The translations under genes and the position numbers were made by a program. From Thermoplasmatota archaeon (GTDB taxonomy: Archaea; Thermoplasmatota; Thermoplasmata; Thermoplasmatales; Thermoplasmataceae): a stretch of DNA of 47,207 nucleotides. Each line of letters starts with the position of its first letter. Position 1 is the first letter of the stretch. The DNA lies in contig JAMCUH010000056.1 of the NCBI GenBank assembly GCA_023379435.1, positions 1 through 47,207 on the forward strand, given 5' to 3'. Below are positions 32,631 to 41,243 of this stretch, in pieces. The notes beneath the pieces are model-generated. The model was not told where the DNA came from. It saw only the letters and a program-made list of their open reading frames with translations, and did no database searches.

Positions 32631-33035
32631 TTGAATTATAAATTTTTAGAACACACTGCAGATCTTTCCATCAGAGTTTTTGGAAATGATCTCAGTGAAA
32701 TAATATGCAACAGTGTTTTTGCAACTGCTGATTTAATATATCCTGTTAAGAGGCTGTCAAAGAATGCACGGACAGGGAGAAATTATTCATTCGTCTCCAG
32801 GGAAGAGATGCTCGTAAAGATACTTACAGATGTAATAAACGAGTTCGAATTGAATCTGACGCTTTATTTTTGCTGTGATTCTCTAGAAATAAAGGAGAAA
32901 TCTGCTTTTATTTCCATGTCTGGACATGCGTTTACCCGAATGCCGTCTGTTAGGAATGTCCTAAAGTCTGCCACATACCATGATTTGTCCATGAACGCTG
33001 TAAATGGACATGTCGATTTAACATTCGATCTTTGA
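32631..33035 (+). CDS. Archease
   Basis: A 134-residue archease, a small metal-binding protein that activates the RtcB tRNA ligase and some methyltransferases. The N terminus YKFLEHTADLSIRVFG contains the His-Thr-Ala-Asp metal site; the C-terminal strand VDLTFDL and a central acidic region fit the family. The start is TTG at the position where the conserved fold begins; there is no SD and a TATA-like stretch is too close. It follows tes by 18 nt, so it may be co-transcribed. rtcB is not in the window. Confidence 0.88.
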   Translation: MNYKFLEHTADLSIRVFGNDLSEIICNSVFATADLIYPVKRLSKNARTGRNYSFVSREEMLVKILTDVINEFELNLTLYFCCDSLEIKEKSAFISMSGHAFTRMPSVRNVLKSATYHDLSMNAVNGHVDLTFDL

Positions 33036-33073
33036 GATCATGATGGTTTTCATTTTGCCCTTATGTCATAAAT

Positions 33074-33508
33074 TCATGTTATGGAAAGTATAACCTGAAC
33101 CATTGCAGGGAAGAAGGTATCATCGTATGAAACGTTTCTTTCCTCGAGCTGGAATTCATTCAATGAGACAGTGTTTCCGAATTCTTCCAGAAACCGGGTA
33201 ATATCTTCAGGGCTGCTATATGCCAAAAGGAAATTCCTATCACCCTTTCTTATTCCTACAGTTTCATAGGCCTCCTTTATCTGATCACTGCCAGAAAGAA
33301 GAAGCATAATCAGTGTTCCAGTGTCCTTGAATCTTGTTGACTTCATGATCATCTGCGAGATGTGGTGCAATATCCGGAGATGCTCCTTGGTCTTGAGAGA
33401 ATCCTTCCTCAGGAAAATGAATATCTCACCAGGTGAGGCTCTGAAACCAAGAATGTCTCTGGACCAGGAAGCATTGCACTCAACAAGATTAAGCGGGTGT
33501 TCTTCCAT
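33074..33508 (-). CDS. cgi121: KEOPS complex subunit Cgi121
   Basis: A 144-residue protein best matching Cgi121/TPRKB, which binds the tRNA CCA end and the Bud32 kinase in the KEOPS complex that makes t6A37. The pattern [16 protein letters not shown], then [20 protein letters not shown] with [25 protein letters not shown] and the C-terminal LNEFQLEE, parallels archaeal homologues such as MJ0187. The N-terminal 20 residues are divergent. Its ATG lies 20 nt inside the end of lonB, so translation is probably coupled to that protease gene. Other KEOPS genes are absent from the window. The match is by pattern, not identity. Confidence 0.75.
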   Translation of the reverse strand: MEEHPLNLVECNASWSRDILGFRASPGEIFIFLRKDSLKTKEHLRILHHISQMIMKSTRFKDTGTLIMLLLSGSDQIKEAYETVGIRKGDRNFLLAYSSPEDITRFLEEFGNTVSLNEFQLEERNVSYDDTFFPAMVQVILSIT

Positions 33509-35441
33509 TTATTCCTGTCAAACTTCCGGGCCCCTTGTGCCTGAAAATATCCGCAAGCCTTCCGATGAACTTCTGCTTTTCCGGCGACATGGTAAGGGCG
33601 TTGTCCAAAACCTCCATTATGTCGCTCACGGGTATGACCTGGATCTTGTCCTTGTGATTCTGGTCGAGAACAATGTCACCAAAGTTGGAAATTGGAACGA
33701 TGACTTTTTTCAGTCCTGCATCTATGGCTGCCTCCACCTTTGCCGTTACTCCGCCTACCGGCAGAACTGCTCCCCTGACGGAAAGGGAACCTGTCATGGC
33801 AACACTCTGGTCCACTGGGATATCCTCTATGGCGGAAACAACGGCAGTAGCTATGGAGATGCTGGCTGAGTCCCCCTCCACACCTTCGTAAGTACCAACG
33901 AACTGTATGTGTATATCCATGTCTGAAATATCCTTGTCACTTATTTTCTTGAATACGGCTGAAACGTTCTGAACCGCTTCCTTTGCTATGTCACCAAGCT
34001 TGCCTGTGGCGAAAACCCCGCCATTTCCTTTGTGCTGTGCAGGAGTAACTTCCGCAACTATGGGCATGACAATTCCTGTGTAATCGGCCATTCCAGAATC
34101 GGCACCCATGACAGCAAGACCGTTAACAATGCCTATCCTCTCACCCTCTGTGAGAAACGTCTGATATGTTTTCTTTATCTCAATTGCCCTGTCGGCGACC
34201 TGCTGTTCCAGAGGCTTGCTTAGATTCTTTGCCTCCAGAACCTCCGCAGATGTGACAATATCCTTCTTATTTGTTATCGCAACGTCCCCCGCTACCCTTA
34301 TGAGTCCACCAAGCTCTCTTAACCGCAGGGTTAGCTTTCCTCTCCTGCCTGACCTCTTCTGGGCCTCCTTCATGATCTCAACGATCGCGCTCTTATCAAA
34401 ATGGGGTATCTTCTTATCCTTTGCAACTTCCTGCGCAATGAACTGCACAATCTTTCTCCTGTTCTCCTCAGTATCATCCATGTTGTTATTTACGTATACC
34501 TCATAGCCGTATCCCCTTATTCTCGATCTGAGTGCAGGATGTATGCCCTGAACTGCATCAAGGTTTCCTGCTGCAACCAGAATAAAGTCACACGGTACTG
34601 GCTCAGTCTGAACCATCGCCCCGGCACTCCTCTCGCTCTGCCCTGATATGGGAAACTTTTTCTCCTGCATGGCCGTGAGAAGAGCCTGCTGACTTTCAGG
34701 CCTAAGAAGGTTCATCTCGTCTATGAACAGAACACCTTTGTGTGCCTTATGTATATTGCCGGCTTCAACCCTGTCATGAGCTGGTGTCTCAAGCCCTCCG
34801 GACTGGAATGGGTCATGCCTGACATCACCCAGCAAAGCACCACTGTGGGCACCGGTTGAATCAATAAAAGGCGGCTTGTCAGATGGCTCATGGGAAACAA
34901 GTATCTTGGGAATAAGCGCCTTTTCGTTCCTGAATGCGGGGTTAAATGCAAGAACCATGTAAAGGATTGCGGCTGCCATAAGCGCAACAAATATCAGGAC
35001 AATATCCCGTGTTAATATACTGAATATTAAACCTATGATAAAGACAGAAAGTATGAGAAACGTCACACCCCTGGTGCGGTCCTTCTTTTCCCTCTCAGCC
35101 TTCATCTGATACTGTCTCAGGAGTTCCTTTGCCTTTCCTGCCGGGAATGTCTTGACCTTGGGGCGGTTGCTATCTTCAGGATTTGGAAAAACTACTATGT
35201 CCTCAAGATCTTCCTTTTTCAGAAAATCCGTCATTGACTGAGCAAGCATGGATTTTCCCGTTCCGGGATCACCTATGAGAAGAACGTGCCTCTTCTGAAG
35301 GGCGGCTTTTTTAACCACCTGGGCAGCCTCATCCTGTCCAATAACCTGATCGAACAGAATTTTGGGTATGGTAACATCCTTCGTGGAATTGATGTTTAGG
35401 CTTTCTACCCAATGATCAATATCCTCCAGTTCTTCCGTCAC
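33489..35441 (-). CDS. lonB: Membrane-bound ATP-dependent protease LonB
   Basis: A 650-residue archaeal-type LonB, the membrane-anchored AAA+ Ser-Lys protease. Walker A GDPGTGKS (about 57-64) is followed by an inserted pair of membrane helices (about 126-170). Then come Walker [12 protein letters not shown], sensor and arginine regions ([20 protein letters not shown]), and the protease domain with catalytic Ser in EGDSASIS (about 523) and Lys in VTAKVEAAI (about 566). Start GTG 35441 has a TATA box 24 nt upstream and is leaderless. It is the first gene of a lonB-cgi121 pair and divergent from aroC. Intact. Confidence 0.95.
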   Translation of the reverse strand: MTEELEDIDHWVESLNINSTKDVTIPKILFDQVIGQDEAAQVVKKAALQKRHVLLIGDPGTGKSMLAQSMTDFLKKEDLEDIVVFPNPEDSNRPKVKTFPAGKAKELLRQYQMKAEREKKDRTRGVTFLILSVFIIGLIFSILTRDIVLIFVALMAAAILYMVLAFNPAFRNEKALIPKILVSHEPSDKPPFIDSTGAHSGALLGDVRHDPFQSGGLETPAHDRVEAGNIHKAHKGVLFIDEMNLLRPESQQALLTAMQEKKFPISGQSERSAGAMVQTEPVPCDFILVAAGNLDAVQGIHPALRSRIRGYGYEVYVNNNMDDTEENRRKIVQFIAQEVAKDKKIPHFDKSAIVEIMKEAQKRSGRRGKLTLRLRELGGLIRVAGDVAITNKKDIVTSAEVLEAKNLSKPLEQQVADRAIEIKKTYQTFLTEGERIGIVNGLAVMGADSGMADYTGIVMPIVAEVTPAQHKGNGGVFATGKLGDIAKEAVQNVSAVFKKISDKDISDMDIHIQFVGTYEGVEGDSASISIATAVVSAIEDIPVDQSVAMTGSLSVRGAVLPVGGVTAKVEAAIDAGLKKVIVPISNFGDIVLDQNHKDKIQVIPVSDIMEVLDNALTMSPEKQKFIGRLADIFRHKGPGSLTGINGRTPA

Positions 35442-35460
35442 TTCAATTCACTATGAGATA

Positions 35461-35469
35461 ATTAAATTT
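35461..35469 (-). promoter_or_regulatory. TATA box for lonB
   Basis: AAATTTAAT on the minus strand is centred about 24 nt upstream of GTG 35441, implying a leaderless start. Confidence 0.5.
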
Positions 35470-35554
35470 GGCAATTAATACTTTGCCTATTCGTGAACAT
35501 TTTTTCTGCAATAATAGGATCTGCCATGAAACAATAAACGGTCGTTGTGTCATA

Positions 35555-35563
35555 TTTTTATAC
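35555..35563 (+). promoter_or_regulatory. TATA box for aroC
   Basis: TTTTTATAC is centred 25 nt upstream of GTG 35584. The ATG two bases earlier is followed at once by TGA, so GTG must be the start. Confidence 0.55.
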
Positions 35564-35583
35564 GGAGTTAGCCATCGGGATAT

Positions 35584-36666
35584 GTGACCTTCTCCATAGG
35601 TAACAGGATCAGGCTTAGTGTTCTAGGAAGTTCGCATGGACAGTCCGTGGATGCCGTGCTTGAAGGCCTGCCGCACGGGCTCGAGATAGATCTCGAGAAC
35701 ATGAGGAGATGGCTTGATTATAGAAAGCCGGGACAGAGTGAACTTACCACACAAAGGCAGGAGAGCGATGATTTTCAGATCTTATCCGGAATCTTCAATG
35801 GAAGGACCGACGGTTCACCGATCTTAATAAGCATTCCCAACAAAGATACCATATCAAAACACTACGACGATATCAGGCACCTTCCAAGACCGGGTCATGC
35901 TGATCTGACCATGTTCTACAAATACGGAGAATCAAGGAACTTCCCCGGGGGTGGCTTTTTCTCAGGGAGGATGACAGCACCCATAGTTGCAGCTGGTGCC
36001 ATATGCATGCAAATACTTGACTCCATGGGAATGAATGTTGTCTCCTGGCACAGCTCTATTGGACCTGTATCCATAGAGGAAAATGCGCATGATGACGATC
36101 CGCATTACTGCTATCGCTTCAAAACAAGGATACCGGACGATGAGAAGGACAGACAGGCAGATTCTCTGATCAGAGAGATGCTGCATACAGGCAACAGCAT
36201 CGGAGGTGCCATATCCACCAAGGTATCCGGAATGCCTCCAGGTGTTGGAGAACCTTTCTTTGATTCTGTTGAGTCATCAATCGCTCACATGGCATTTTCA
36301 ATACCTGGCCTGAAGGGAATAGAATTCGGAAGCGGTTTCAGATTTGCGGAGATGACAGGTTTCGAGGCAATGGACGAGTTCTACCTGAAGGATGGAGAGA
36401 TCAGGACAAGAAGCAACCATAATGGAGGGATCCTCGGCGGAATATCAACCGGCATGCCTGTCACTTTCAGGGTGGTTATGAAACCAACTTCATCGGTCAG
36501 AAAGGAAATTCCCACGGTGGACATTGACACAATGACAGAGACGACACTGAAAATTCAGGGAAGGCATGATCCATGTATATCCATAAGGGCGGTGCCCGTG
36601 GTGCAAACTTCAACTGCCATAGTAATGTGCGATCTTCTCTCGATGGCAGGAATGTTGAGGATATGA
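35584..36666 (+). CDS. aroC: Chorismate synthase
   Basis: A 360-residue chorismate synthase, the FMN-dependent last step of the shikimate pathway. The N terminus LSVLGSSHGQSVDAVLEGLP corresponds to the GESHG signature with Ser in place of Glu. Next are the phosphate-binding LDYRKPGQSELTTQRQESD, GRTDGSPI, and RPGHADLTMFYKYG with the active-site His. Further on are FPGGGFFSGRMTAPIVAAGA, the SNHNGGILGGISTGMP stretch, and the C-terminal GRHDPCISIRAVPVVQ. Length is normal. It stands alone, not in an aro cluster, with a leaderless GTG start. It ends 1 nt from convergent DUF2070. The E-to-S change is unusual but no catalytic His is lost. Confidence 0.94.
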   Translation: MTFSIGNRIRLSVLGSSHGQSVDAVLEGLPHGLEIDLENMRRWLDYRKPGQSELTTQRQESDDFQILSGIFNGRTDGSPILISIPNKDTISKHYDDIRHLPRPGHADLTMFYKYGESRNFPGGGFFSGRMTAPIVAAGAICMQILDSMGMNVVSWHSSIGPVSIEENAHDDDPHYCYRFKTRIPDDEKDRQADSLIREMLHTGNSIGGAISTKVSGMPPGVGEPFFDSVESSIAHMAFSIPGLKGIEFGSGFRFAEMTGFEAMDEFYLKDGEIRTRSNHNGGILGGISTGMPVTFRVVMKPTSSVRKEIPTVDIDTMTETTLKIQGRHDPCISIRAVPVVQTSTAIVMCDLLSMAGMLRI

Positions 36667-36667
36667 A

Positions 36668-38401
36668 TCAAAATATTTTCACAGAGTAGAATATGATATC
36701 TGAAATGGATATGGACAGGAAAAGGCACAGGAATACAGTTAATACAATGCCATACTTCGCCCTCCTCACAGTTTTCGATACCTTGTTAAGCAGGTTCTGG
36801 AAGGATGACTCGTCACCCATACTTACCTTCACAGCAGAGGACCCAAATCCCATACTGCATGGGGAAACATCCTGTGATGCTTCGCTGACCGCTTTTTTCA
36901 TTAATTCAACAATCTCCTGAACGTTGTCCTTTTCACCGAGGGGGTTCATATCAAGTGTCCCGGCATTCACAAAATGATTGTCCGTTGTGAAGAATTCTAC
37001 CTCATCAACGTCCTTTATGGATGATCTGGCTGCGTTGATAACACTGTCAAGGATATTGTTTGAATCTGTGAGAATAAGTGCCTGTTTCTTCTGGCTGGTT
37101 TCAATAACAATGCACTGTATTCCCATTGGGCCAAGGGCTGATGAATTTCCCTCCACACGTGAATATCCTATCCTGGCTTCATCTTTTGGTACCATTCTAA
37201 AAAATTCCCTCTTTGCCGTTGAAACAATGCTTCCAAGGTTTTCCAATGGTTTTGCTCCATAGCTGAAGTGGGTCTGCGCATCTAAGACAGCAAAATCAGC
37301 CGCGCCCATTTTCTTCATTTCGGATATCATTTTCATCCCCTCGGATAGGGAAACATCGTCAAATTTTTCCCTTTCCGGTATCATCACGCCTATGCCGTAG
37401 TCGCCAAATCTGATGATGCCAAGTGTATGCTTTCCTGCCCTGAGCTTGCGGAATCTTGTTATTGTGGAAACATAATTAGAGTGCCGCATTGATTCTCTTA
37501 CAGCATGTGAAATTCGCTCAATATCCTCTTCCCTGACGCTATTGTTGCTGTTGGTAGTTGTGGTGTGGAACACCATGAGATCGGATCCAATATCATCCAG
37601 CAGGCTCTGAAGCTTGTAGGGAAGGTTACTTGTTCCAACTGATCCGAACGGTCCGGGATGCACGTACGGGAAAACCAGCACCACCTTCCTTTTTCCATTT
37701 ATGTCCTTAATGTCAATGGTCTGGACAATGGTCTCTTTCTCCTTGTTATATATGGATTTAAGGAATGAATAGGCATCATGCTCACTTCTGGATCCCGTGT
37801 TAAGGAGAAAGTTCATCACGGAAATTGGGCTCTGACCGAATTCCGTTGTGATGCTGTTTATATTCACAAAAGCGAAGAAATAACCACCCAGCAGAAAGAT
37901 CATGGAGGTGCCGACGAAAAGGAGAATTGGTTCTAAGGGAGAATGCGTCAAAATAAGTCCTGGAAAAAGTGCAAGTGTATAAATGAGGGATGGGACGAAA
38001 ATTCTACGTATTGATTCCGAAATGTAGAGAAAGAAAATCATGGAACGCAGCATTGCAGCGACAGAGAAGCTCAATACAATGTCGAAAAAGATGTTGAGAT
38101 ACCCTGGGAAGGCGGCCTTCAGAATTATGAAATATACATTGCATATGAAAAATGAGAGGAAATCAAGAAAATTGATCCTTCTTCTTGGAAAGGTTTTGGT
38201 CATTAACTTGAACATGGAGTAATCGATGGCAAAGGTGATAAGCAGGGGAAGAACGAATAAAAATGACAGGTATGACAGATTTTTCAAAATTATATAATCC
38301 AGGACAAGAAGAACTACAGATGGTATTATGTATGTTCTTAGCTTCGGAGCTCTTTTCAAAAACCTCGAAAGATCAGCGAATGTGAAGGATGATGATTGCA
38401 A
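36668..38401 (-). CDS. DUF2070 family membrane protein
   Basis: A 577-residue archaeal DUF2070 protein of unknown function. About seven N-terminal membrane helices (roughly 20-195) precede a cytosolic domain (about 215-555) with the family motif FPYVHPGPFGSVGTSNLPYKL. This resembles a metal- or phosphate-binding enzyme site, with FHTTTTNSNN and LDAQTHFSYGA also supplying His/Asp/Asn. A last hydrophobic helix (about 555-572) ends the protein. The start is TTG 38401; an upstream ATG closes at once, and a TATA box about 29 nt upstream fits a leaderless mRNA. It is downstream of the NAD-kinase-like gene by 39 nt but has its own promoter. Confidence 0.85.
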   Translation of the reverse strand: MQSSSFTFADLSRFLKRAPKLRTYIIPSVVLLVLDYIILKNLSYLSFLFVLPLLITFAIDYSMFKLMTKTFPRRRINFLDFLSFFICNVYFIILKAAFPGYLNIFFDIVLSFSVAAMLRSMIFFLYISESIRRIFVPSLIYTLALFPGLILTHSPLEPILLFVGTSMIFLLGGYFFAFVNINSITTEFGQSPISVMNFLLNTGSRSEHDAYSFLKSIYNKEKETIVQTIDIKDINGKRKVVLVFPYVHPGPFGSVGTSNLPYKLQSLLDDIGSDLMVFHTTTTNSNNSVREEDIERISHAVRESMRHSNYVSTITRFRKLRAGKHTLGIIRFGDYGIGVMIPEREKFDDVSLSEGMKMISEMKKMGAADFAVLDAQTHFSYGAKPLENLGSIVSTAKREFFRMVPKDEARIGYSRVEGNSSALGPMGIQCIVIETSQKKQALILTDSNNILDSVINAARSSIKDVDEVEFFTTDNHFVNAGTLDMNPLGEKDNVQEIVELMKKAVSEASQDVSPCSMGFGSSAVKVSMGDESSFQNLLNKVSKTVRRAKYGIVLTVFLCLFLSISISDIIFYSVKIF

Positions 38402-38426
38402 CCGTCACATGAATGTCTAAATTATC

Positions 38427-38434
38427 TATAAATG
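38427..38434 (-). promoter_or_regulatory. TATA box for the DUF2070 gene
   Basis: ATTTATAG on the minus strand, in the 39-nt gap after the NAD-kinase-like stop, is about 29 nt upstream of TTG 38401. Confidence 0.45.
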
Positions 38435-38440
38435 TAACAC

Positions 38441-39505
38441 CTACCCATGCAGCACAGGTACAACTTTGAACCTCCCGTATCCATAGAGAATCTTCAAATA
38501 CGCAATGGAAGGGAATCCGTACTGTATTACAACATGAGCAAGATGAGATAGTTTCTCCATGGATGAGATTACCAGCAGATCCTGATCACTTATGCTGGAA
38601 AGTGTTTTCTCGCTCAGCTGCCTGTTTCCTCTTCCGATGAGAATCCCCTGGCCGCCAATTGGTGTAAGAATCAGTTTGCACCTGTGTCTCGCCGTGTAAT
38701 CCTCCAGCACCTCCAGGGAAGCATTGGAAACAATCAGCTTGCCACCGCTGATAATATCCACCCCGTATACTGGCGTGGATATGTCCATCAGGCTCGTAAC
38801 CATCTTGCATGTTGAGCCCGGGCCGATGAGGTAACTCAGCGATGGATCCATCCTTTCCTGGAGATATTCAATCGCCCCTGAAATGGATGGGTCACTATAC
38901 TCCCTCTTCGACTCAAGTATTACGTCTTCGGATGCTGGGACAAGCAATCTTCCTTTAACCCTTATGTTCTGCACCCCGTTTAGCAGAGATGGTTCATCGG
39001 CATCCACAACATCCTCCATTGATGCCCCAATACTGCCCTCAACGAAAAGCTGGAGTGTTCTTAACGCCCTCTGAGGCGATATCGCAAAGACTGCACTGTG
39101 CATCTTTACACCGGTTGGAATTCCAAGAACAGGAATGTTCCCGTCTATAACAGATGATATGTCGGCAGCTGTTCCGTCTCCGCCAAAAAATATGATAATA
39201 TCCACTGAAAGCGAGGATACTATTCTGATGAAATTCAGCGTGTCTTCTCTGTAAGTGATTTCTGCGTCATGATACACGGTGCTGAACTCACTAATCCCTG
39301 CCTCCCTGAGTTCACGCCCACCCATGAAGTTCTCCGAGGATATGATATCAAGATCCATGCCCCTGAGGGCAGATAGGAAATCTATTGCTGTTCTTACTGT
39401 TGTAGACTCCAGGGGATCATATTTCTCTATACTGTCCGATCCAGGCATGTTAATTTTGATTCCGTATCCGGATTTCGGATTGACAAGAACAGCCACAGTT
39501 TTCAT
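38441..39505 (-). CDS. ATP-NAD kinase-like protein (COG3199)
   Basis: A 354-residue protein of the archaeal COG3199 branch of the NAD/diacylglycerol kinase superfamily. VAVLVNPKSGYG opens the fold and IIFFGGDGTAADISSVI (about 103-119) is the GGDGT nucleotide-binding motif, with VLGIPTGVKMHSAVF next. The C-terminal part (LIGPGSTCKMVTSL, TPIGGQGILIGRGNRQLS) is typical of this group and not of canonical NadK. Members may phosphorylate NAD or another small molecule; the substrate here is unknown. The ATG is 3 nt after the stop of the M50-like gene, so it is the last gene of alaS-M50-kinase. Confidence 0.86.
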   Translation of the reverse strand: MKTVAVLVNPKSGYGIKINMPGSDSIEKYDPLESTTVRTAIDFLSALRGMDLDIISSENFMGGRELREAGISEFSTVYHDAEITYREDTLNFIRIVSSLSVDIIIFFGGDGTAADISSVIDGNIPVLGIPTGVKMHSAVFAISPQRALRTLQLFVEGSIGASMEDVVDADEPSLLNGVQNIRVKGRLLVPASEDVILESKREYSDPSISGAIEYLQERMDPSLSYLIGPGSTCKMVTSLMDISTPVYGVDIISGGKLIVSNASLEVLEDYTARHRCKLILTPIGGQGILIGRGNRQLSEKTLSSISDQDLLVISSMEKLSHLAHVVIQYGFPSIAYLKILYGYGRFKVVPVLHG

Positions 39506-39508
39506 GCT

Positions 39509-41233
39509 TTAATTATCACCAACGCTGACATAGGCCACAGCCGCAGTGTAAGAACTGTCCACAAGTGCAATTATCCATTTTGATGTTGGGTCGTGTGGTA
39601 TAAGAGTAATGGAAAATGTCTGGCCAGGGTTAATCGCAAAGGGCGTAGTGAATCCCCAGTAACCGTTTTCATTGAATGTTATATTTCCAAAAATGATGGA
39701 GTAGCTGAAATTTAGAGGTGCATAGGAGAGAAGATGAAAATCCTGCTTTCCGCTGGGTGGAACAAAATAGGTGAATTTTAATGTTGCAGACTGATTGGCA
39801 GCCAGGTTCATGGTCAGCGGGATGTGACTGTCGAATGACATTTCGGTCGCAAGATTCACAACCGTAATTGTCAGTGGAACAGAGCATTTGCTTATTCCGG
39901 AATATACATCAAGCGTGTAATTATAAGAACCTGCGACCTCTCTTGAAGGCAGAGGTATGGATACCATGTAGCTTTGGGACTGCCTTGGTGAAACACTACC
40001 ACCTGGCCCAAGAACAGATAGGGGGACAGACGGAGAAATGGTGAACGAAGGTGTGACCGGCGTTGTTCCCATGTTGAGCAAGGTCACATTGAAGTATGCG
40101 TAACCTGATGTTCCATTGACTACCAGTGAGTTCTGATCTGAAGCATGCACCTGTATGTCACTGGGAATGATGTGATATGGCGTTGGCACGATACTTACAA
40201 GAAAAATGAAAAGAACTATGCCCGTAAGAATCCTGGCACCGTTGGAAAGCCTGGATGTTGTGAGCATCGGTTCTGGGCCCTTAATTCCAACGAATAAAAC
40301 AAAGATCAGAATTATAAGCCAGCTCGGGTAATATATGGATATGCCGAAAAACGCCACTACAGCCCCGTAGGATATATATTTGGAAAAATTACCGGCCAGT
40401 GCCTTGGAGATAAGGCCACCGTCAAGAAACCCCATGGGAAATGCATTCAGAGCATTAATGACTATGCCAATCCATCCCGCATACTGTATCAGATTCAATG
40501 TTACAGAGACGGATGTAATTTTGCTGAAGAGAAGAGAATATGTGAGGGGGAGGCTAACGCTCCTGAAGGAAGAATTAACGGGAGCAACCAGAGTGCTCCC
40601 GCCCAGATGCAGTTGGGATCCTATAACTATGACCATCAGGGATGAAACAAATCCAGCAATAAGGGGAAAAATGCCGGCCTGGAACATTGATCTTCTTGAC
40701 GGATATGGTTCATCCTGGCTTCCTATGGACCCAAGAATTCCCATCCCCAACGGAAGTGGATCGGGAATAAGGATTGGAAGACTGTAATTCATACCGTTGA
40801 GCCTGTGTGCCATATATCTTCCAAACTCCCTGCTGAGTATGATGAAGCCTATGGGGATCATAAAGAAAAGGAAGACGTCAGAGAAAACAACTACCGGTGG
40901 AACACCTGCTGAATATGACACCTCATATGAGTAGCCTGTATAGAGAACGGAACCGATGGTTATTGCCACAAGTATGTATTTAATATGGGAAGAATAAGGG
41001 GATTTCTCGCCTTTCTTCATTATGTATATCCTGTTACTGTTGGCAGGACCGGTGAATGCAATGTAGCCGAGCCGGGATATCCTCTTTATCAGAATTGAGA
41101 AATCCTCCTCATCATAAGTGGAAAAATCCGGTACATCGATAATTATCTTTTCCCCTTCGCGGTCGACGACGTCGTACCTGTAAACGGATGATACTATTGC
41201 CAGAACACGATCCTGCTCGTCAGGTTTGTGCAT
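39509..41233 (-). CDS. M50/site-2-protease-like membrane protein with RExxR motif
   Basis: A 574-residue membrane protein of the M50 site-2-protease family. A cytosolic N-terminal domain (1-82) is followed by about seven hydrophobic segments (84-350). In TM2 the zinc motif HExxH is replaced by R135-E-F-G-R139, in the otherwise normal context ILSREFGRYMAHR. The second motif, NALNAFPMGFLDGG (260-273), keeps N260 and D271. The PLPLGMGILGSIG loop and FPLIAG also match the family. A C-terminal extracytoplasmic part (about 360-574) is beta-rich and Ser/Thr-rich, like CARDB/Ig-type repeats. With both zinc His lost it is probably a pseudoprotease. It lies 10 nt after alaS. Confidence 0.85.
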   Translation of the reverse strand: MHKPDEQDRVLAIVSSVYRYDVVDREGEKIIIDVPDFSTYDEEDFSILIKRISRLGYIAFTGPANSNRIYIMKKGEKSPYSSHIKYILVAITIGSVLYTGYSYEVSYSAGVPPVVVFSDVFLFFMIPIGFIILSREFGRYMAHRLNGMNYSLPILIPDPLPLGMGILGSIGSQDEPYPSRRSMFQAGIFPLIAGFVSSLMVIVIGSQLHLGGSTLVAPVNSSFRSVSLPLTYSLLFSKITSVSVTLNLIQYAGWIGIVINALNAFPMGFLDGGLISKALAGNFSKYISYGAVVAFFGISIYYPSWLIILIFVLFVGIKGPEPMLTTSRLSNGARILTGIVLFIFLVSIVPTPYHIIPSDIQVHASDQNSLVVNGTSGYAYFNVTLLNMGTTPVTPSFTISPSVPLSVLGPGGSVSPRQSQSYMVSIPLPSREVAGSYNYTLDVYSGISKCSVPLTITVVNLATEMSFDSHIPLTMNLAANQSATLKFTYFVPPSGKQDFHLLSYAPLNFSYSIIFGNITFNENGYWGFTTPFAINPGQTFSITLIPHDPTSKWIIALVDSSYTAAVAYVSVGDN

Positions 41234-41243
41234 TTAGTATATA

